Part shown: in pieces, positions 38,857-46,975 of the stretch
Position numbering within the stretch: the stretch's first letter is position 1
Layout of the letters: every line of letters begins with the position of its first letter
DNA from: UBA6522 sp965221035
GTDB lineage: Bacteria; Pseudomonadota; Gammaproteobacteria; Steroidobacterales; Rariloculaceae
Assembly: GCA_965221035.1 (NCBI GenBank)
Contig: OZ244860.1
Coordinates: forward strand, 1,302,001 to 1,366,000
Length of the DNA stretch: 64,000 nt
Direction: 5' to 3'
Program-made: the position numbers and the translations under genes
The notes under the pieces: generated by a model
Told to the model about the DNA's origin: nothing
Databases searched by the model: none
The model's input: the letters and a program-made list of their open reading frames with translations, nothing else

Positions 38857-39984
38857 TTACTGCCCATGGGCAACGATCAGGCCCGTGATCAGGGGTTGCC
38901 GGGTCCTGATCCGGCGGACCCGGCGGAATCTCGCGCGCCGCAGCAGCGACTTGAGCTCCGAACAGGTACGGGCGCGGCCCTGCCCCATGGCCAACAGGTA
39001 GAACCCGAAATAAGCGTCGCCCACAGGCTCCGCGCCCGGCGTCCCGGCCAGGGGCTCCGCAACGAGCAACCTGCCCCCCGGCGCGAGCGCGCCGTAGACG
39101 GATTGCAGGAGGGCCAACGCGCTTTCGTCGTCGTGATCGTGAATGACCCTTACCAGGGAAATCAGGTCCGCGCCCTTGGGCAGCGGGTCCTTGAGGAAGT
39201 CGCCTTCGAAGACCCGGGCCCGACCGGACTTAAGGAATTCGTGGAGGTTCTGCCGCGCCTTTTCGGCGACTGCCGGCAGTTCGAACAACAAAAGCTCAAG
39301 CTCCGGGCAGCGTTCGGCCGCCTCGATGAGGAAGGTGCCGTTACCCCCACCGATATCCAGTACTCTGGCGTGGCGCCCGACGCTGTAGCTGTCGAGCACG
39401 TTCTGCGCAACGAGGCGCTGGGTTGCGCCCATCAGGTCCGTATAGCGTTCCGCTTCTTCCGGATCAGATTCGTGCGGGCCGCCCGCCCGCGAATACGTCC
39501 AGTACCGGGACAGTTCGGTTTCCACCGACTGTTCGCGCAGCAGGGCCACCGGGTCGCGAAGGTCCCGATACAGCAGTTCATGGTGTTCGATCATGCGGCC
39601 GAGCGCCGGGTTGGCGATCAGCGGCGCGCCCAACGGGCCGACCCGGTACAGCCCGCTCCGGCCGCGCTCGACGAGGCGCAGCGAAATGGCGGCGCGCAGC
39701 AGCCTTTCGGCGGCGGACGGACTCAGGGCCAGCTGCGCGGCGAGCGGGCGTAACGCCAGTGGTTGTTCGTTGAGCCTTTCAAGGACCCGCAGCCGCACGC
39801 AGGCCAGCAGCACCTGCGTGTACACAAACCCGGCGCAGAGATCGAACAGGGCTCGCGCGCGCCGATTCGCGACCCGCCTCAACAGAGGGGTCCGCAGTGC
39901 CCAGCGCTGAAAGCGCCCGCTGACGAGCAATCGACTGCGTAGATGCGCCAGACTGTTCGTGGTATGGCTCCGTTTGCCCGCCAT
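38857..39984 (-). CDS. crtF: Demethylspheroidene / hydroxycarotenoid O-methyltransferase
   Basis: Methylates the C1 hydroxyl of acyclic carotenoids using S-adenosylmethionine (spirilloxanthin/spheroidene pathway). 375 residues: an N-terminal dimerisation/winged-helix part (LRPLAAQLALSPSAAERLL) and a Rossmann methyltransferase core with VLDIGGGNGTFLIEAAERCP, FEGDFLKDPLPKGADLI and the catalytic-region VRVIHDHDDESAL. The ATG at 39984 gives the usual family length; the frame is open back into crtE. No clear ribosome-binding site, so GTG at 39993 is an alternative. Confidence 0.9.
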   Translation of the reverse strand: MAGKRSHTTNSLAHLRSRLLVSGRFQRWALRTPLLRRVANRRARALFDLCAGFVYTQVLLACVRLRVLERLNEQPLALRPLAAQLALSPSAAERLLRAAISLRLVERGRSGLYRVGPLGAPLIANPALGRMIEHHELLYRDLRDPVALLREQSVETELSRYWTYSRAGGPHESDPEEAERYTDLMGATQRLVAQNVLDSYSVGRHARVLDIGGGNGTFLIEAAERCPELELLLFELPAVAEKARQNLHEFLKSGRARVFEGDFLKDPLPKGADLISLVRVIHDHDDESALALLQSVYGALAPGGRLLVAEPLAGTPGAEPVGDAYFGFYLLAMGQGRARTCSELKSLLRRARFRRVRRIRTRQPLITGLIVAHGQ

Positions 39985-40043
39985 CAAGGCCACGTGTGCG
40001 GACGCGAACGCGCGGCAATGGACGAAACCGGGGAAGATCGGGG

Positions 40044-40913
40044 TCAGGCAGCTTCCGCGGAGAGTCCCTTCAGAAGGAACTTCTCTGCCTCGCCCAGCAT
40101 CTGGTCCCGCAACGCCGCTTCGCCGGCGCATCGGGGAATGGCGTCGCTGGCCGCGGCAATGAGTTGCTTCAACCTATCGTCGGCCCCGGCCAACCCCAGC
40201 GACCGCGCGGCGCTGGGACGCCCGTGAGCAATGTCCTGCCCAACCTGTTTGCCCAGCGCGACGGGGTCGGCGATGACATCGAGCATGTCGTCCGCGACCT
40301 GGTAGGCCTCGCCCAGTCGATCGCCAAAGAGGCGCCAGGACCCCGGCTGCGCGCCGGCCGATGCGGCCCCGATCATTGTTGATGCCGCGAACAGGGCGCC
40401 CGTCTTGGCGCGCTGATACTGCCTCAGGGGCACCCGCAGGTCGCTTTCCCAGGCCTGCCCCGCGACAATGCCCGACGGAAGCCCCACGGATTGGGCTACG
40501 ATCTCGAAGATGGCCGCCACGCGCACCGGGTCGAGCGGGATGGCCCTGGCCAGCGTCTGAAAGCTCAGGACAATGAGCGCATCCCCCGTCAGCAGCGCCA
40601 CACGTTCGCCGAATGCCTTGTGAACCGAAGGCTTGCCCCGGCGGATTTCGGCATTGTCGAAACAGGGCAGATCGTCGTGCACCAGAGACGCGCAATGCAG
40701 CAGTTCGATGGAGGCGGCCCCGGCATCGGTGACGGCATCATCGCCGCCGCCGCAGGCCTCGGCCACGGCGAGACAGATCTGGGGCCGGATGCGGGCACCT
40801 CCCGGGAAGACCGCGTAACTGACGGCCTTGCTCAACTGACCAGGGGCCGACCCGTCCTGGGTGACGGCCACCGCTTGTTCGAGTGCCCTTTCGAACCGCT
40901 CCATGGGGCGCAT
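40044..40913 (-). CDS. crtE: Geranylgeranyl diphosphate synthase
   Basis: Makes C20 diphosphate for carotenoids and the bacteriochlorophyll tail, 289 residues. The first aspartate-rich motif is HDDLPCFDNAEIRRG (DDxxxxD), the second QVADDMLDV. Conserved GKPSVHKAFGE and the GGARIRP start region are present. AGGAGG lies 8 nt before the ATG at 40913. First gene of a leftward transcript reading into crtF and bchCXYZ, opposite crtD. Confidence 0.95.
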   Translation of the reverse strand: MRPMERFERALEQAVAVTQDGSAPGQLSKAVSYAVFPGGARIRPQICLAVAEACGGGDDAVTDAGAASIELLHCASLVHDDLPCFDNAEIRRGKPSVHKAFGERVALLTGDALIVLSFQTLARAIPLDPVRVAAIFEIVAQSVGLPSGIVAGQAWESDLRVPLRQYQRAKTGALFAASTMIGAASAGAQPGSWRLFGDRLGEAYQVADDMLDVIADPVALGKQVGQDIAHGRPSAARSLGLAGADDRLKQLIAAASDAIPRCAGEAALRDQMLGEAEKFLLKGLSAEAA

Positions 40914-40929
40914 TGCTCAGCCTCCTAAG

Positions 40930-40947
40930 TGTAAATAATTTTTGTCA
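40930..40947. promoter_or_regulatory. Second PpsR-like site in the crtE-crtD intergenic region
   Basis: TGT-N12-TCA, one mismatch from the consensus, inside the inverted repeat AAGTG...CACTT (40927-40950). It lies 26 bp from the perfect site centre-to-centre, an arrangement that favours cooperative binding of two PpsR tetramers. Confidence 0.5.
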
Positions 40948-40955
40948 CTTATTTG

Positions 40956-40973
40956 TGTAATGTAGACTAGACA
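40956..40973. promoter_or_regulatory. PpsR/CrtJ binding site (perfect TGT-N12-ACA) between crtE and crtD
   Basis: TGT at 40956-40958 and ACA at 40971-40973 with exactly 12 bases between. It overlaps the predicted crtE -10 (40964-40969) and lies about 45 bp upstream of crtD, so it can control both directions. Confidence 0.75.
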
Positions 40974-40992
40974 TTCAAGGGAATCGTGTCAA
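40964..40992 (-). promoter_or_regulatory. Predicted crtE promoter
   Basis: On the minus strand TTGACA (40992-40987), 17 nt and TAGTCT (40969-40964); leader of about 44 nt to crtE. Same layout as the bchC and bchF promoters. Confidence 0.55.
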
Positions 40993-41014
40993 GGTCACGT
41001 AACAGGTCTACGGC

Positions 41015-42547
41015 TTGGAGCAAGTTGCCGTCATAGGCGCGGGGATCGGTGGCCTGGTTGCCGCGCTGGAACTCGCCCACCGCGGGGTTGCCGTCCAGGT
41101 GCTGGAGCGCGCGGGGCATGCGGGAGGAAAACTCCGGGTGGAACGGCTGGATGGAGCGTCCATCGATGCCGGACCCACGGTGTTGACCATGCGCTGGGTA
41201 TTCGACCGGCTGTGTGCCGATATCGGCGAATCGCTCGAAGACCATCTGACACTGAAGCCGGTCGAGCGCCTTGCCCGCCACGTCTGGCCGGACGGCGCGA
41301 CGTTCGACCTGTTCGCGGACATCCGTCGATCGGCGGACGCGGTCGGCACGCTGGCCGGTGCCGCGGAACAACGCCGGTTCTTGCGGTTCTGCGAGAAAAC
41401 CCGCCAGATCTACACCGCTCTCGAGCACTCGTTCATCGGCGTGCCGGGTCCCAGCGTTGCAAGACTGGTGCTCGACGCCGGACTCCGCGGTATGGGCAAC
41501 CTGATGGCCATCCGCCCATTCGAGCGGATGACCCAGATGCTTGCGAGAGACTTCAAGGACCCCCGGCTGCGCCAACTGTTCGGCCGCTACGCGACCTACT
41601 GCGGATCCTCTCCGCACCTGGCGCCCGCCACCCTCCTGCTGGTGGCGCATGTCGAGCAGGAGGGCGTCTGGCTCGTTGAGGGCGGCATGCGGCGGCTTGC
41701 GGATTGCCTGGTCCGGCTGGCGGAGGAGCGCGGAGTCGACATTCAGTACCGCACGGAAGTGCGGGAAATCATCGTCCAACGCGGTCGTGTGGCGGCGGTA
41801 AGGCTTGCGGACGGGCGAAGGCTCGCGGCGGATTCCGTCATCGTGAATGCCGACGTGGCTGCGCTTGCGGATGGACTCTTCGGTCAGGCGGTCGCAGGCT
41901 CCGTTGCCGCGGTGCCCGGGTCAAGCCGGTCGCTATCCGCGCTGACCTGGGCCATGGTGACCCGAACCGCCGGATTTCCGCTGATCCGGCACAATATATT
42001 CTTTTCAGGACGCCCCGGCAGCGAGTTCAACGACATATTCGACGAGAACCGCCTGCCGACGGCGCCGACCGTGTACGTCTGCGCCCAGGACCGTGACGAC
42101 GCGCAAGCGGGTGCCGGCGGTCCCGAGCGCCTGCTGTGCCTGGTGAACGCACCGGCAACCGGCGATACAAGGACATTCACCCATTCGGAGGTTGAGCGAT
42201 GCGAAGAGGTCTCGTTTGGACTGCTGGAGACGTGCGGCCTGCGACTGTCGGGAAACCGGTCGCACATTCGCAAGACCACGCCGGCGGACTTCGCGCGCCG
42301 CTTTCCGGCGACGGGGGGCGCGCTGTACGGCCGGGCATCCCACGGATGGAAAGCGTCGTTCCAGCGTCCGGGCGCGAGGACCCGAATTCCGGGGTTGTAC
42401 CTGGCCGGGGGCAGCGCGCACCCGGGCCCGGGAGTGCCCATGGCGGCGCTGTCGGGCCGCCACGCGGCAGCATGCTGGATGGACGACCGCGGTTCGATGT
42501 CGAACTCCCGAAGAACGGTTACGCGTGGTGGTATGTCGACGGCCTGA
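41015..42547 (+). CDS. crtD: 1-hydroxycarotenoid 3,4-desaturase
   Basis: Desaturates hydroxylated/methoxylated acyclic carotenoids at C3-C4, FAD-dependent, 510 residues. VAVIGAGIGGLVAALELAHRG is the dinucleotide fold, GAGHAGG-like ERAGHAGGKLR and the C-terminal FAD motif GLYLAGGSAHPGPGVPMA are typical of the CrtD branch of the phytoene-desaturase family. The start is TTG at 41015, directly before the first beta strand; no stronger start lies nearby. Its 3' end overlaps crtC by 76 nt. Confidence 0.93.
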   Translation: MEQVAVIGAGIGGLVAALELAHRGVAVQVLERAGHAGGKLRVERLDGASIDAGPTVLTMRWVFDRLCADIGESLEDHLTLKPVERLARHVWPDGATFDLFADIRRSADAVGTLAGAAEQRRFLRFCEKTRQIYTALEHSFIGVPGPSVARLVLDAGLRGMGNLMAIRPFERMTQMLARDFKDPRLRQLFGRYATYCGSSPHLAPATLLLVAHVEQEGVWLVEGGMRRLADCLVRLAEERGVDIQYRTEVREIIVQRGRVAAVRLADGRRLAADSVIVNADVAALADGLFGQAVAGSVAAVPGSSRSLSALTWAMVTRTAGFPLIRHNIFFSGRPGSEFNDIFDENRLPTAPTVYVCAQDRDDAQAGAGGPERLLCLVNAPATGDTRTFTHSEVERCEEVSFGLLETCGLRLSGNRSHIRKTTPADFARRFPATGGALYGRASHGWKASFQRPGARTRIPGLYLAGGSAHPGPGVPMAALSGRHAAACWMDDRGSMSNSRRTVTRGGMSTA

Positions 42548-43473
42548 GCGACGACGGCCACCATGGCATCACGCTCATCGGTTTCCTGGGCAGTGTGTTT
42601 TCGCCGTACTACGCCTGGGCACGCCGGTCGAAACCAGCCGAGCCGCTCGCGCACAGCGCCATCAACGTTGCCCTCTATGGCGATGGAGGGAAGCTGTGGG
42701 CGATGACCGAGCGGGGCAAGGACGCTGTCGTTCGTTCAAGCTGCAGGATAGACATCGGACCCAGTTCCCTGTCTTGGGAAGAAGACCGGCTCAAGGTGCG
42801 GATCGACGAAATCACGGCGCCACTGCCAACCCGCGTGCGCGGGACACTGCGACTGTATCCCTCGTTTCCGGCGGGCTTCTCGACCGCCCTGGACGAGGAC
42901 CGGAAGCACCAATGGTGTCCGATCGCGCCGATCGCCAGGCTCGAGGTCGATCTTGTGAAGCCCCGCTTGCGCTGGCGCGGCAATGGCTACTTCGACACCA
43001 ACTGGGGCCTGGCGCCGCTGGAGCAATCGTTCCGTCACTGGAACTGGTCGCGGGCGCACACGCCCGATGGTGGCGCGATCATCCTGTACGGCGTCGCGCC
43101 TCACGCCTCGACGCGCGAGGTGCTCGCGCTGCAATTCAGTCCGCAGGGCAGGCTTCGGGAGTTCGAGGCGCCGGCCGAGACGGGTCTCGCCCGCACCTTG
43201 TGGCGTATCCCTCGGTCCACGTATGCCGAGGACGGTCATGCCGAGGTGCTCAGGACGCTCGAGGACGCGCCCTTCTACGCCCGCTCGTTGATCCGCGCCA
43301 GGGTGATGGGCAACTCGCTCCCCGCCGTTCACGAAAGCCTCAGCCTGCGGCGCTTCGACACCGCCTGGGTGCGGTGCCTGCTGCCTTTCAGAATGCCGCG
43401 GGCCGTCCTGCGGCGGACTCGACACCGCTACCCCGGATCCGACAACGAGGCAGGTTTCCGGCCGCGTTCCTGA
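42472..43473 (+). CDS. crtC: Carotenoid 1,2-hydratase
   Basis: Adds water to the psi end of neurosporene/lycopene, the first step from lycopene towards spirilloxanthin. 333 residues. Family blocks present: NGYAWWYVDGLSDDGHHGIT, FLGSVFSPYYAWARR, GRGNGYFDTNWGLAPLE-type segment (RGNGYFDTNWGLAPLE) and a basic C-terminus. I use the ATG at 42472, inside the end of crtD, because it lies just before the conserved FDV...NGYAWWYVDG start. The 3' end overlaps convergent crtB by 46 nt. Confidence 0.93.
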   Translation: MLDGRPRFDVELPKNGYAWWYVDGLSDDGHHGITLIGFLGSVFSPYYAWARRSKPAEPLAHSAINVALYGDGGKLWAMTERGKDAVVRSSCRIDIGPSSLSWEEDRLKVRIDEITAPLPTRVRGTLRLYPSFPAGFSTALDEDRKHQWCPIAPIARLEVDLVKPRLRWRGNGYFDTNWGLAPLEQSFRHWNWSRAHTPDGGAIILYGVAPHASTREVLALQFSPQGRLREFEAPAETGLARTLWRIPRSTYAEDGHAEVLRTLEDAPFYARSLIRARVMGNSLPAVHESLSLRRFDTAWVRCLLPFRMPRAVLRRTRHRYPGSDNEAGFRPRS

Positions 43474-44510
43474 GCGTACGGATACTCGCGCCGCTCCAGC
43501 CTTTCAAACAGCTCGACCATCCAGGCAACCTTGCCGATCGCGGTCGCCGGCTCCAGGTCACGGGGCGCGGGCTGATGCGCGCCGGCGTTGGCGGCAGCCT
43601 CCACCAGAAACCGCGCCTCCGGCAACGGCGGGCGTGACAGGCCGGACAGGCTGCGGCCCGTCAGGGCCTTGATGATCGCAAGCAGCTTGAGGGGTGCGCT
43701 GACGACCGCCCGGCCGGAGACCGAATCGTATTGGCGGCGCTCGACTTCCCGGCCGATTTCCGCGTAGATGAACCGCGCGGCGCCGATTCCCGGCCTGCAG
43801 GAGGGCGGCAATGACGCGATACCCGCTTCGGAGCGCCGATACAGCTCGTCGGCAGCTGCGAGCAAGCGCCGCACCACGGTCCCGAGCGCCGGTGTGAAGA
43901 CCGGGTTCCCGAGCCACCCGTCCGGATCGATACCCGCCAGCCGCAACCAGTCTTCCGGCAGGTACAGGCGCCCCGCTCGAGCATCCTCGCCCACATCGCG
44001 GGCGATATTGGTAAGCTGCATCGCGATCCCGAGGTCGCATGCGCGAGCCAGTACCTGGGGTGATCGGACGCCCATCAGCAGGGCGCTCATCGCCCCTACC
44101 GTTCCGGCCACCCTGGCGGCGTAGGCACGAAGGCTGGACAGATCGGGGTATCTGCGGCCGGCCGCGTCCCACTGAAATCCCTCGAACAGCGCCTCGGGCA
44201 ATGTCCTGGGTATCGAATAGTGCCGGACGACCTCGGCGAACGCCTTGTCGACGGTGTCGTTCCTTGGCGAACCCCGGTAAGCGCAGTCCAGACGGCACCG
44301 CAGTTCGGCCAGCGCCTCTTCGTGCGCGTCGTCCAGGTCGATCAGGTCGTCCGCCAGACGGCAGAACGCATAAAGCGCGGTCGCGGGTTGGCGTACATGC
44401 CGCGGGAGCAGGAGCGAAGCCACGTAGAACGACGTCGAGCCCGACCTCAACAGCCGGACGCAGTGCTCGTGCTGATGTGCCGTCAGCGCTTCAGATCCGT
44501 TCAATGGCAT
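43428..44510 (-). CDS. crtB: Phytoene synthase
   Basis: Condenses two geranylgeranyl diphosphates to phytoene, 360 residues. Both aspartate-rich motifs are visible: FCRLADDLID (DxxxD type) and QLTNIARDVGEDARAGRLYLP, the squalene/phytoene synthase signature. The ATG at 44510 (or 44516) lies inside the crtI 3' end, overlapping by about 20 nt, so crtI and crtB are coupled. The last 46 nt overlap convergent crtC, so the two transcripts can pair. Confidence 0.93.
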   Translation of the reverse strand: MPLNGSEALTAHQHEHCVRLLRSGSTSFYVASLLLPRHVRQPATALYAFCRLADDLIDLDDAHEEALAELRCRLDCAYRGSPRNDTVDKAFAEVVRHYSIPRTLPEALFEGFQWDAAGRRYPDLSSLRAYAARVAGTVGAMSALLMGVRSPQVLARACDLGIAMQLTNIARDVGEDARAGRLYLPEDWLRLAGIDPDGWLGNPVFTPALGTVVRRLLAAADELYRRSEAGIASLPPSCRPGIGAARFIYAEIGREVERRQYDSVSGRAVVSAPLKLLAIIKALTGRSLSGLSRPPLPEARFLVEAAANAGAHQPAPRDLEPATAIGKVAWMVELFERLERREYPYAQERGRKPASLSDPG

Positions 44511-46011
44511 GGGCATCGGGTACCACGGAGTCCAGAACACGGGCGGAAGACAACACCCCTGGCACGCCCGCGCCGGGGTGGGTGCCGGCGCCCACCAGGT
44601 AGAGTCTGTCCACGTCTTCGCTGGCGTTGTTGGGCCTGAACCATGCGCTCTGCGACAGGACCGGTTCCAGGCTGAATCCGGCACCCCTGACCGAGAGCAG
44701 GCGATCACGGAAGTCGACCGGGGTCATGATCCGGGAGCTTATTAGGTTTTCCTCCAGGTCCGGGAGCACGGTATCGCCAAGGTGCCGCGAGATGGCGCGC
44801 CGGTACTCTTCGGCCTTTTCGTTCCAGTCGGTCCCGCTGTCGAGATTGGGAACGGGCGAGAGGACATAGAATGCGTCGCATCCCTCGGGCGCCATGGACG
44901 GATCGGTGGCGGTCGGCCGATGCAGGTACAGGCTGAAATCCCGCGGCAGGATCTTGCGATGGAAGATATCGCGCAGCAGGCCTTCGTAGCGGGGCGCCAG
45001 CAGGACCGTATGGTGGGCGACCCCGGGATAGCGGCGCCGGGTGCCGAAATACCACACGAACAGGCTCATGGAATACCGGGCCCTGTCAAGCCGCTTGTCC
45101 GTCCACCTGCGGCGGGCATCGCCCGGAACCAGGTGCCGATAGGTCCAGGCGGCGTCCGCGTTGGTGACCGTCACATCGGCGGTCACCGTTTCCCCGGACT
45201 TGAGCCGCACGCCGGTGGCCTTGCCGTGCTCCACGACGATTTCCGAAACCTCCGCATCGAACCGCAGCGACCCGCCCTGCCGCTCGATGAGTCCGACCAT
45301 GCCCCTGACGATTTCCCCCGTGCCCCCCATGGCGTAGTGCACCCCCCAGCGAAGCTCCAGCGAGGAGATCAGGCTGTAGATCGCGGTGACGTCGAATGGA
45401 TTCCCGCCGATGAACAGGGGATGAAAGCTGAACGCGAAGCGAAGCCGCGGGTCCCTGATGTGGCGCCGCACGATGGAGTACAGACTTCGATAGCTGCCCA
45501 GACGCAGCAGGTCCGGCGCGATGCGCGCCATGTCGCGCCAGCTTCGAAACGGCCTGTGCCCCAATCGCTCGAACCCGATGCTCAGGTTCTGTTCCGCGAA
45601 GCGAAGGAAACGCCGGTAACCTTCGACATCGCCGGGCGACAGCCGCGCCACCTGTTGCTCCATCCGCTCCCGATCACCGAAGCACTCGAAGATCGTCCCG
45701 TCGTGGAAGCGGATCCGGTAGAACGGTGACAGCGGCCTGAGATCGACATCGTCGGAAAGCTTGCGGCCGCACAGCCCCCACAGTTCCTCCAGCAGGAAGG
45801 GGGCCGTGATGATGGTGGGACCTGCGTCGAAGGTGAACCCGTCCTGCCGGAAGACATACGCCCGTCCGCCGGGGCCATCGAGTTTCTCAAGGACCGTCAC
45901 GCGGTAACCCCGGGCGCCGAGCCGTATGGCGGCGGCGAGACCGCCGAACCCGCTGCCGATGACCACCGCGGAAGGGCGGTGGCGAGCGGCGATGTCAGGT
46001 GCTGCCGCCAT
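44491..46011 (-). CDS. crtI: Phytoene desaturase
   Basis: Introduces three or four double bases-conjugating desaturations into phytoene to give neurosporene or lycopene; FAD-dependent, membrane-associated, 506 residues. AVVIGSGFGGLAAAIRLGARG is the FAD fold, followed by EKLDGPGGRAYVFRQDGFTF and DAGPTIIT; the C-terminal motif is YLVGAGTHPGAGVPGVL. The ATG at 46011 has GGGAGG 6 nt upstream and overlaps the bchO end by 17 nt. The desaturation step number cannot be read from sequence, but crtC/D/F with no crtA here favours the spirilloxanthin series. Confidence 0.95.
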   Translation of the reverse strand: MAAAPDIAARHRPSAVVIGSGFGGLAAAIRLGARGYRVTVLEKLDGPGGRAYVFRQDGFTFDAGPTIITAPFLLEELWGLCGRKLSDDVDLRPLSPFYRIRFHDGTIFECFGDRERMEQQVARLSPGDVEGYRRFLRFAEQNLSIGFERLGHRPFRSWRDMARIAPDLLRLGSYRSLYSIVRRHIRDPRLRFAFSFHPLFIGGNPFDVTAIYSLISSLELRWGVHYAMGGTGEIVRGMVGLIERQGGSLRFDAEVSEIVVEHGKATGVRLKSGETVTADVTVTNADAAWTYRHLVPGDARRRWTDKRLDRARYSMSLFVWYFGTRRRYPGVAHHTVLLAPRYEGLLRDIFHRKILPRDFSLYLHRPTATDPSMAPEGCDAFYVLSPVPNLDSGTDWNEKAEEYRRAISRHLGDTVLPDLEENLISSRIMTPVDFRDRLLSVRGAGFSLEPVLSQSAWFRPNNASEDVDRLYLVGAGTHPGAGVPGVLSSARVLDSVVPDAHAIERI

Positions 46012-46975
46012 GATCGGCCTCCCTTGCCGGTCGAATTCCATTGTTCCTGGCGATGCCAAGCAAGACGGCCGCAAGGGTTCGCGGCCGCTCTTCGTGCGCG
46101 AGGTGGCCCAGCCCCGGCAGGGAGACCACAGGCGCCCCCGGATTGAGCCTGCGCACACGGTCCGCCAGTTCCGGCGAAACCGTGCAATCGTTCTCCCCGA
46201 CGACAAGAAACAGGGGGACCTTGAGCCGCGGAAGGTCCTCTTCCATAGAGGTCAGGCTCCAGTTCGCCATCATGTTGAGCGCACCCGCCACGTGGCTGGG
46301 ATCCCGGCACAGTCGCCTGTAATGGGATACACCCTCGGCATCGAGCCTCGACCCGGTATTCTCGATCAGCTGTCCGACCACATTCCCATGGGATGCACGC
46401 CAAGCGAAGACGCGGGGTGCGATCGGGTTCGATACCAGCAGCCTGGCGACCGGCGAGAACACCAGTCCGGCCATTCCCCTCAGCGGGAGCAGGGCGCCGT
46501 TAATGCTGACCAGGGCCGCCGGCTCGATCCGGCCATCGAGAGCCATGCGCGCGAGAATCGCGGCACCCGCCGAATGTCCGATCACCAGTTTCGGCCTGAA
46601 CCTCAGCCGACCGAGCAATCCGCCGACGGCTTCGCACATCGCGGGCAGACCCAGCTTGAGATGGGGTGGCGAAACGGTCCGGCCGTGTCCAGGCAGGTCC
46701 GGCATCAACAGGCGAAAACGGCGCGCCAATATCGCGCTGAGGCCGCGCCATGAATGCGCGGAAGACCCGGTTCCGTGGAGCAACAGCGCCTCCGGCCCGC
46801 GGCCGAGTTCCCTGATGCGCCACTCATGACCGCCGGCTGCGACCAGGCGACCGTTTGCCGTGTCGGAATCGATGGCGGCCTCCATGACACCCGATTCCAT
46901 GGGCTGACCGGCGCCGGGTTCGCTGACGCCCGTTTCCGGGCGCGTGGCGGCACCCTGGCCGTACCAGGCGCTCAT
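45995..46975 (-). CDS. bchO: Magnesium-chelatase-associated alpha/beta hydrolase BchO
   Basis: Alpha/beta-hydrolase of unknown exact activity, conserved after bchID and proposed to assist Mg insertion. 326 residues; LLLHGTGSSAHSW oxyanion-hole region, nucleophile elbow IGHSAGAAILAR, and the catalytic His in LPGLGHLAHEERP. The first ~40 residues look like an unstructured extension. The start overlaps the bchD stop (ATGA). Confidence 0.92.
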   Translation of the reverse strand: MSAWYGQGAATRPETGVSEPGAGQPMESGVMEAAIDSDTANGRLVAAGGHEWRIRELGRGPEALLLHGTGSSAHSWRGLSAILARRFRLLMPDLPGHGRTVSPPHLKLGLPAMCEAVGGLLGRLRFRPKLVIGHSAGAAILARMALDGRIEPAALVSINGALLPLRGMAGLVFSPVARLLVSNPIAPRVFAWRASHGNVVGQLIENTGSRLDAEGVSHYRRLCRDPSHVAGALNMMANWSLTSMEEDLPRLKVPLFLVVGENDCTVSPELADRVRRLNPGAPVVSLPGLGHLAHEERPRTLAAVLLGIARNNGIRPAREADHGGST

